From positions 1 through 5,430 of the forward strand of contig JBKOUY010000130.1 of assembly GCA_046723645.1 (NCBI GenBank): a stretch of DNA of 5,430 nt, read 5' to 3'. The notes under the pieces were generated by a model. It searched no databases and was not told the DNA's origin. It saw only the letters and a list, made by a program, of their open reading frames with translations. The DNA is from DASQUK01 sp046723645. Lineage in GTDB: Bacteria; Actinomycetota; Acidimicrobiia; Acidimicrobiales; VFJN01. Shown piece after piece: positions 1 through 4,463 of this stretch. The position numbers and the translations under genes are program-made. Position 1 is the first letter of the stretch. Every line of letters starts with the position of its first letter.

Positions 1-279
1 CCCATCCCCGCGCCCATCTCGGTGGGCGGCGGCACGCCCGCCGTCACCGCCAGCGGGCTGGTGCGGCGTGTGCGGGGGGCCCAGCATCCCGGCACGAGCG
101 GACCGCTCGGGTCGGCGGGCCGGTCGCCGTCGATTCGACCGGCCGCCCCGCTCGGCGACCGCCAGCCGGGCGTCGACCCGGCAGAGATCCAGCGCTTCCT
201 CACTAGCCTGGCGGCCGGGGTGCAGCGCAGCCTGGCCGACACCGACAGGGAGCAGGATCGAGACTCTCGACAGGGCTGA
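1..279 (+). CDS. Sensor histidine kinase of conservon (CvnA) type, C-terminal tail only
   Basis: This is the last 92 codons of a gene whose start lies left of the window; the frame is open from base 1 to the TGA at 277-279. The visible protein contains TASGLVRRVRGAQ (residues 17-29 of the fragment) and, near the end, PAEIQRFLTSLAAGVQRS. The same order, a T-x-SGL-x-RRVR-G-A motif, then a disordered Pro/Arg/Gly-rich stretch, then a short helix of the type 'PEEVRxxLSxFQxGVxR', is seen behind the ATPase domain in actinobacterial nitrate/sulfonate-sensor-like histidine kinases that head conservon operons. The kinase, HAMP and sensing domains are outside the window, so catalytic residues cannot be judged. 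The stop overlaps the next start (TGATG), so the two genes are translationally coupled, which supports the conservon reading. The family call rests on the tail motif plus the Roadblock neighbour. No other family was found that fits both. Confidence 0.72.
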   Translation, partial: PIPAPISVGGGTPAVTASGLVRRVRGAQHPGTSGPLGSAGRSPSIRPAAPLGDRQPGVDPAEIQRFLTSLAAGVQRSLADTDREQDRDSRQG

Positions 280-704
280 TGGCACTGACAAAAGAGGCGC
301 GTAACTTCAACTGGTTGCTGGGCAACTTCGTGGACGAGACCGCCGGTGTGACCGACGCCGTTGCGGTCTCGTCGGACGGGCTGCTCATCGCGCGCTCGAA
401 CTCGCTGGACTCACAGGAGGGCGAGCAGCTGTGCGCGATCATCTCCGGGTGCGCCAGCCTGGCGGAGGCGTCCGACCGCCTGCTCTCCGGCGACGGCCTC
501 GAGCGGGTCATCATGGCCATGAACATGGGCTTCCTGTTCGTGTGCTCCATCGCCGACGGCAGTTGCCTCGGCGTGGTCGCAACCCGCGACTGCGACGTCG
601 GCTCTGTCGGCTATCAGGCCACCGAGCTGGTGGCGAAGGCCGGTGAGCTGCTGACGCCTGCGCTGCGTGAGGAGCTGACCACCTACGCCTCGTCCTCGAC
701 CTGA
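279..704 (+). CDS. Roadblock/LC7 domain protein, conservon CvnB-like
   Basis: A 141-aa protein of the usual length for actinobacterial Roadblock/LC7 proteins. The N-terminal helix (NFNWLLGNFVDETAGV, residues 9-24) is followed by the strand AVAVSSDGLLIARS (27-40), the helix QLCAIISGCASLAEASDRLL (50-69), and strands around 75-90 and 94-101 (the family-typical GSCLGVV). This is the Roadblock order. A C-terminal helix ends in LTPALREEL. Such proteins bind small GTPases of the MglA/Ras type and, in conservons, sit in a membrane-associated complex with the sensor kinase and a GTPase; the protein is cytoplasmic with no signal peptide. The ATG at 279 shares its A with the TGA of the kinase gene, so the start is well fixed by coupling despite a weak ribosome site. 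Oddities: five cysteines (C52, C58, C89, C96, C105), of which only C96 looks typical. No DUF742 or GTPase gene follows; a convergent gene begins 16 bases on. Confidence 0.9.
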   Translation: MALTKEARNFNWLLGNFVDETAGVTDAVAVSSDGLLIARSNSLDSQEGEQLCAIISGCASLAEASDRLLSGDGLERVIMAMNMGFLFVCSIADGSCLGVVATRDCDVGSVGYQATELVAKAGELLTPALREELTTYASSST

Positions 705-716
705 CGGGCGCGTCAG
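701..716. terminator. Small perfect hairpin at the convergent junction, possible bidirectional terminator
   Basis: CTGACG (701-706), loop GGCG (707-710), CGTCAG (711-716): a perfect 6-bp stem with a 4-base loop. It contains the TGA stop of the Roadblock gene and occupies most of the 16-base gap to the stop of the minus-strand CopD gene. There is no T-run on either side, so a classical intrinsic terminator is not shown. Actinobacteria often lack the U-tract, and position between two convergent stops is what makes the terminator reading plausible. Confidence 0.35.
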
Positions 717-723
717 CGCGTCA
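708..723. repeat. Perfect 8-bp tandem duplication, GCGCGTCA x2
   Basis: GCGCGTCA occurs at 708-715 and again directly at 716-723. The second copy ends in the TCA that is the stop codon (TGA) of the minus-strand CopD gene. It overlaps the right arm of the 701-716 hairpin and allows an alternative pairing of that hairpin's left arm with the second copy. It could be a slippage product or chance in GC-rich DNA; no function is shown. Confidence 0.5.
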
Positions 724-1896
724 GCGGCTGGTGGGGGAGCCGACCAGCACCGCCGTCAGGACCAGCACTACGAGCCCGAACGCGATCTCGGCCCCGAGGA
801 AGAGGGCCAGCATCTGCAGCGGTGGCGCGCCCAGGCGATCGAGCTCGGAAGGCGCGCCGCCGTTGACGGCATGGCGGTTGGCGCCCACGGCCGCCGGCCG
901 CGTCGGGCTGGGGCGGGCCCTGCGGACGTGGCGCAGCACGTAGTGGCGGTTGCCGTTGGCCACCAGCAGCATGGCGCCCACCCCCGCGACCTTGAGCCAG
1001 AACATGTAGCCGTACGGCGTGGTGAACAGCTCGCCCGCCGATCCAGTGCGGCCCACCGCGTGGAGCGTCCCGGAGACCGCCAGCACGGCGACGCACGTCG
1101 TGGCGAGGCGGGAGAAGCGCGCCAGGACGCGGGCCAGCGCGGGCGTCCGTCCGAGCGGCATGAGCACCACGGCCAGCACGGCCAGCCCACCCGTCCACAG
1201 GCAGGCCGCGGCGATGTGCACGACCGTGACGGCGACCGTCGCGATGCCCGGTGCGACGGGCCCGGCGTAGACCCACGTCGACGTGAGCGCCACGAACAGC
1301 GCCAGGCCAACGATCCGCGACGCGGGACGCCCGCGCATCGCCGCCGACGTCCACGCCACGCCGGCGAGCACGATCCCGAGCCGCAGTGCGAGGGCCGTGG
1401 CGATGCGGTCGCCACCCGGAACGACCAGGTCGGCGCCCTCGTGCAGGGCCAACTGCAGCACGGTGGCGGCGCCGATCGTCAGCCAGCCGAACCACACCAT
1501 CATCGCCATCCGGCGATCGCCTCGGCCCCGCGGCCACACGACGGTCACGAACGCGGTGCTCCCGGCGGCCATGACGAGACCGAGGTACGAGGCGGCACGA
1601 ACGGCCGCGGCGACGGCCGGCGTGATGACCGCGTCGCCCGCCGCGGTCCGGGCGATCGCGATGAGGATGGCCAGCGCCGCCGCCCCGAGCGCGGCGGCGA
1701 GGAGGACCTGGGACGGTGCCGGCTCGAACGGCGCAGTTGCGCACTGGGCTTCGCCGCGGCGCGGATGTCGGGAACCAGGGCGTCGTGCCGGCCCGCCGCC
1801 GTTGCCCTTGGGGCCCGCCGTACGTTCGGCGGCGGTGTCGTCACGAATCGTGCCCCCAGCCACGGGTCGCCAGTATGGCAAACGGCGCGGCGTCAC
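721..1896 (-). CDS. CopD family multi-pass membrane protein (copper transport/resistance)
   Basis: The frame is 391 codons from a GTG at 1896 to TGA at 721-723. About nine hydrophobic segments are visible, roughly at residues 64-82, 96-120, 130-150, 166-186, 193-212, 216-245, 264-282, 297-315 and 360-386. Family marks are VVHIAAACLWTGGLAVL (225-241, with H227 and W234), a RFSRLATT stretch with the following SGT (275-277), the segment FTTPYGYMFWLKV (291-303) followed by NGNRHYVL (314-321), and the C-terminal TAVLVGSP. These fit the CopD domain, an inner-membrane protein proposed to move copper or support copper tolerance, often fused to or paired with periplasmic CopC. No CopC domain is present. 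The first ~58 residues are hydrophilic and Arg/Gly-rich, and about 17 of those 58 codons end in A/T, unlike the rest, so the true start is doubtful; the only later GTG before the first helix is codon 12 (1863). Substrate is inferred from family only. Confidence 0.82.
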   Translation of the reverse strand: MTPRRLPYWRPVAGGTIRDDTAAERTAGPKGNGGGPARRPGSRHPRRGEAQCATAPFEPAPSQVLLAAALGAAALAILIAIARTAAGDAVITPAVAAAVRAASYLGLVMAAGSTAFVTVVWPRGRGDRRMAMMVWFGWLTIGAATVLQLALHEGADLVVPGGDRIATALALRLGIVLAGVAWTSAAMRGRPASRIVGLALFVALTSTWVYAGPVAPGIATVAVTVVHIAAACLWTGGLAVLAVVLMPLGRTPALARVLARFSRLATTCVAVLAVSGTLHAVGRTGSAGELFTTPYGYMFWLKVAGVGAMLLVANGNRHYVLRHVRRARPSPTRPAAVGANRHAVNGGAPSELDRLGAPPLQMLALFLGAEIAFGLVVLVLTAVLVGSPTSR

Positions 1897-1949
1897 CCCA
1901 GGGGCAACCGGCGATTCCGCAACGCAACCGCCCCTTCTAGCGGCTCTCG
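1897..1949. other. Short divergent intergenic region between copD-like gene and amrS
   Basis: This 53-base gap separates the annotated GTG of the minus-strand CopD gene from the GTG of the plus-strand radical SAM gene, so any promoters for both directions should lie here or just inside the poorly supported CopD N-terminus (about 1725-1896). On the minus strand a CATACT (1873-1878) resembles an actinobacterial -10 element, but no -35-like hexamer stands at a suitable distance. No operator, riboswitch or convincing promoter was recognised. Confidence 0.25.
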
Positions 1950-3065
1950 GTGCGGGGGTACCGTGGGGTCGTGAACGGCGAGGCGCCGGCCACGCACCCG
2001 ACGACGTACTGGCATCGGCTTCCGGACGGTCGGCTGCAGTGCGACGTCTGCCCGCGCCGCTGCCGCATGCAGGAGGGCCAGCGCGGCATGTGCTTCGTCC
2101 GCGGCCGGGTGGACGACAGGGTCGTCCTGCTCACGTACGGGCGGTCCTCGGGCTACTGCATCGACCCGATCGAGAAGAAGCCCCTCAACCACTACCTGCC
2201 CGGCACGTCGGTGCTGTCCTTCGGCACCGCCGGCTGCAACCTGGCGTGCCGCTTCTGCCAGAACTGGGACATCTCGAAGTCGAAGGAGATGGACACGCTG
2301 GCGGACGCCGCCTCACCGGAGGCGATCGCCGCCGCCGCGCTCGACCTCGGCTGCCGCAGCGTCGCCTTCACCTACAACGATCCGACGATCTTCCTCGAGT
2401 ACGCCGGCGACGTGGCCGACGCCTGCCACGACGTCGGCATCAAGGCCATCGCCGTCACCGCCGGCTACATCTGCCCCGAGCCGCGCCGCGACTTCTACGC
2501 CCACCTCGATGCCGCCAACGTCGACCTCAAGGCGTTCACCGAGGAGTTCTACAAGCACGTCTGCGTCGGCCACCTGGAGCCGGTGCTGGAGACGCTCGAG
2601 TACCTCCGCCACGAGACCGACGTCTGGTTCGAGATCACGACGCTGCTCATCCCGGGGCGCAACGACGGCGATGCCGAGCTCGACGAGTTGACGTCGTGGG
2701 TGGGCGAGCACCTGGGACCTGACGTCCCCCTGCACTTCACCGCCTTCCATCCCGACTTCAAGATGATGGACGTCCCCCACACACCGCCCGACACCCTCAG
2801 CCGTGCCCGGCAGTGGGGCCTGCGCAACGGGCTGAACTACGTCTACACGGGAAACGTCCACGACCGCGGCGGGTCGAGCACCTGGTGCCCGGGGTGCGGC
2901 GCGTTGCTCATCGAGCGCGACTGGTACGAGCTCGGGCGCTGGCAGCTGACCGACGACGGCAGGTGCCTGTCCTGCGGCTGGCAGGTGTCGGGCCACTTCG
3001 ACGGACCGCCGGGGAGCTGGGGCCGGCGGAGGGTCGGGGTGCGGCTCTCCGGCAGCCGCGCCTAG
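1950..3065 (+). CDS. amrS: AmmeMemoRadiSam system radical SAM enzyme AmrS
   Basis: A 371-aa protein matching the AmrS family closely along its whole length. The radical SAM signature is GTAGCNLACRFCQNWD (92-107), with C96, C100 and C103 as ligands of the 4Fe-4S cluster that cleaves S-adenosylmethionine. It is preceded by the family-typical YGRSSGYCIDPIEKKPLNH (63-81) and followed by FTYNDPTIFLEY (140-151), AVTAGYICPEP (168-178), NVDLKAF (190-196), WFEITTLLIPG (226-236) and LHFTAFHPDFKMMD (261-274). Extra cysteines form an N-terminal set (C31, C34, C38, C48) and a C-terminal CxxC pair-of-pairs (C313/C316, C339/C342) that looks like a zinc ribbon. The enzyme is cytoplasmic; its substrate is not established to my knowledge. 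The start is either this GTG or the in-frame GTG at 1971 (codon 8); neither has a strong ribosome site, and both precede the conserved YWHRLPDG. The MEMO-AMMECR1 fusion follows after 12 bases, surely in one operon. Confidence 0.95.
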   Translation: MRGYRGVVNGEAPATHPTTYWHRLPDGRLQCDVCPRRCRMQEGQRGMCFVRGRVDDRVVLLTYGRSSGYCIDPIEKKPLNHYLPGTSVLSFGTAGCNLACRFCQNWDISKSKEMDTLADAASPEAIAAAALDLGCRSVAFTYNDPTIFLEYAGDVADACHDVGIKAIAVTAGYICPEPRRDFYAHLDAANVDLKAFTEEFYKHVCVGHLEPVLETLEYLRHETDVWFEITTLLIPGRNDGDAELDELTSWVGEHLGPDVPLHFTAFHPDFKMMDVPHTPPDTLSRARQWGLRNGLNYVYTGNVHDRGGSSTWCPGCGALLIERDWYELGRWQLTDDGRCLSCGWQVSGHFDGPPGSWGRRRVGVRLSGSRA

Positions 3066-3068
3066 GGA
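3064..3068 (+). promoter_or_regulatory. Ribosome binding site of the MEMO-AMMECR1 fusion gene
   Basis: AGGGA lies 9 bases before the ATG at 3078 and overlaps the TAG stop (3063-3065) of amrS. The position is good for a Shine-Dalgarno site, supports the ATG at 3078 as the start, and suggests that ribosomes ending amrS can pass on to the fusion gene. Confidence 0.6.
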
Positions 3069-3077
3069 TCTCGGACG

Positions 3078-4448
3078 ATGGGAACGGCGGCTGCGACGAG
3101 CTGGGTGCGGGAGCCGGCGGTCGCCGGGTTGTTCTATCCGGCGGACCCGGACCGGCTCCGATCGGAGGTGACCGACCACGTGCGGGCCGCCACCCCGCCG
3201 CCCGACCTGGCGCCCCCGAAGGCGGTGATCGCCCCCCACGCCGGCTACCGCTACTCGGGACCGACCGCCGGGGCGGCCTACCGCGCACTGGCCCCGTGGC
3301 GGGGGCGTGTGCAGCGGGTCGTGCTGGCGGGGCCGGCCCATCGCATTCCCGTCCCCGGGGTGGGCGTCAGCACCGCCGAGGCGTGGCGCACCCCGCTGGG
3401 CGACATGGCCGTGGACGTCACCGCGTGCCGGGACCTGGTGGAGCGGGGCGACGCCGTCGAGGCCGACGACGCCCACGGGCCCGAGCACAGCCTCGAGGTG
3501 CACCTGCCGTTCATCCACGAGGTGCTGGGGCCGGTGTCCATCGTGCCGCTGGTGGTCGGCCGGGGCAGCGCCGAGGCCACCGGCCGGGTGCTGGAACGGG
3601 TCTGGGGCGGCGACGAGACCGTCGTGGTCGTGTCGTCCGACCTCAGCCACTACCTCGATGACGTCAGCGCCCGTGTGCGCGACCAGCGGACCGCGGTGGC
3701 GATCCTCGAGGGCCGATCGGACGACGTGGGCCCCTACGACGCCTGCGGATGCGTGCCGATCTGCGGCCTGCTCGTCGCCGCCCGCGATCACGGGGTGGTG
3801 GCGCGCATGCTGGCCGCGTCGACGTCGGCGGACACGTCGGGCGACGCCGGCCGGGTGGTGGGCTACGGCAGCTTCGGGTTCGTCGCCCCGCGGCCGCTCG
3901 GCGACGGCGAACGGCGTTGGCTGGCCGACCTCGCCCGCCGCGTCATCGAGCACGAGGCGAAGGCGGGGGAGCCGTACCCGCTCGACGACGACGCCGTGCC
4001 CGAGCGCGTCCGGGCCCCGGGTTGCTCCTTCGTGAGCATCGACCTGCCCGACGGGCCGGCGGGCTGCATCGGGTCGCTCGAGCCGCAGCGCTCGTTGTGG
4101 CGCGACGTGGCGCACAACGCCCGCGCCGCGGCGTTCGACGATCCCCGCTATCCACCGATCGAGGTCGAGGTGCTGGCGGACGCGACCCTCACGATCTCCG
4201 TGCTGACGCCGCTCGCCCCGGTCGCGGGCGATCGTGACGATGTCGAGCGGAGCCTCCGGCCCGGTGTCGACGGGATCGTGCTGGCGGCCGAGGGCCAGCG
4301 CGGGACCTTCCTTCCGAGCGTGTGGGGCAAGGTAGACGACGCCAAGGGCTTCCTCGACCTGCTCCTGCACAAGGCCGGCCTGGCGGGTGACCCGTGGCCG
4401 ACCGACGCCCGGGTCTGGCGCTACACGACGGATGAGTGGTCCGACTGA
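3078..4448 (+). CDS. Fused AmmeMemoRadiSam proteins B and A (MEMO1-like + AMMECR1)
   Basis: A 456-aa two-domain protein. Residues ~10-270 form the MEMO domain (AmrB): opening REPAVAGLFYPAD (11-23), then APHAGYRYSGPTAGAAY (52-68), GPAHR (85-89), EHSLEVHLPF (136-145), SSDLSHY (186-192) and DACGCVPICGLL (221-232). H54, H88 and C223 stand where human MEMO1 has its metal-site His/His/Cys; the fold resembles class III extradiol dioxygenases. Residues ~275-453 form the AMMECR1 domain (AmrA): GCIGSLEPQRSL (329-340), DVAHNARAAAFDDPRYPP (343-360), ISVLTPL (373-379), GVDGIVL (396-402), RGTFLPSVW (408-416), FLDLLLHKAGL (425-435) and DARVWRYT (443-450). AmrA and AmrB are more often separate proteins, as in human MEMO1 and AMMECR1; the fusion has no signal peptide. 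The ATG has an AGGGA site 9 bases upstream and lies 12 bases after amrS. Oddity: the usual LRGCIG motif reads PAGCIG. The reaction is unknown. Confidence 0.93.
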   Translation: MGTAAATSWVREPAVAGLFYPADPDRLRSEVTDHVRAATPPPDLAPPKAVIAPHAGYRYSGPTAGAAYRALAPWRGRVQRVVLAGPAHRIPVPGVGVSTAEAWRTPLGDMAVDVTACRDLVERGDAVEADDAHGPEHSLEVHLPFIHEVLGPVSIVPLVVGRGSAEATGRVLERVWGGDETVVVVSSDLSHYLDDVSARVRDQRTAVAILEGRSDDVGPYDACGCVPICGLLVAARDHGVVARMLAASTSADTSGDAGRVVGYGSFGFVAPRPLGDGERRWLADLARRVIEHEAKAGEPYPLDDDAVPERVRAPGCSFVSIDLPDGPAGCIGSLEPQRSLWRDVAHNARAAAFDDPRYPPIEVEVLADATLTISVLTPLAPVAGDRDDVERSLRPGVDGIVLAAEGQRGTFLPSVWGKVDDAKGFLDLLLHKAGLAGDPWPTDARVWRYTTDEWSD

Positions 4449-4463
4449 CGGGCCCCGCGCCCG
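4449..4463. terminator. Small perfect hairpin filling the convergent gap, possible bidirectional terminator
   Basis: CGGGC (4449-4453), loop CCCGC (4454-4458), GCCCG (4459-4463): a perfect 5-bp all-GC stem exactly filling the 15 bases between the TGA of the MEMO-AMMECR1 gene and the TAG of the minus-strand acyl-CoA synthetase gene. An alternative pairing is GGCCC (4451-4455) with GGGCC (4467-4471). No T-run follows on either strand, so terminator function rests on position and pairing only. Confidence 0.3.

Noticed and set aside
713..1744. A 343-codon minus-strand frame overlapping the CopD gene in another phase
   Set aside because: It is Arg/Gly-rich without hydrophobic segments, whereas the chosen frame shows about nine membrane helices and CopD motifs.
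1801..1880. Possible -10/-35 promoter elements (for example TACGTT at 1821 and CATACT on the minus strand at 1873-1878)
   Set aside because: Candidate -35 hexamers were at the wrong spacing (about 13 or 24 bases). In GC-rich DNA single hexamer matches are not enough to call a promoter.
871..2722. Long plus-strand open frames (871-1974 and 1283-2722) across the CopD gene and into amrS
   Set aside because: The translations are Arg/Ala/Pro/His-rich with no domain. They oppose the clear membrane-helix pattern of the minus-strand CopD protein, and the second also runs out of frame through amrS.
3078..3890. N-terminal domain of the fusion as an active extradiol (LigB-type) ring-cleavage dioxygenase
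   Set aside because: The REPAVAGLFYPAD opening and the APHAGYRYSG, GPAHR and EHSLEVHLPF blocks are MEMO hallmarks. MEMO shares the fold, but dioxygenase activity is not implied.
2313..4370. A 685-codon open frame on the minus strand across both AmmeMemoRadiSam genes
   Set aside because: It lies antisense to two genes with unmistakable family motifs. Its predicted protein is low-complexity (rich in Arg, Gly, His, Val and Asp) with no recognisable domain, as expected for the antisense frame of GC-rich coding DNA.
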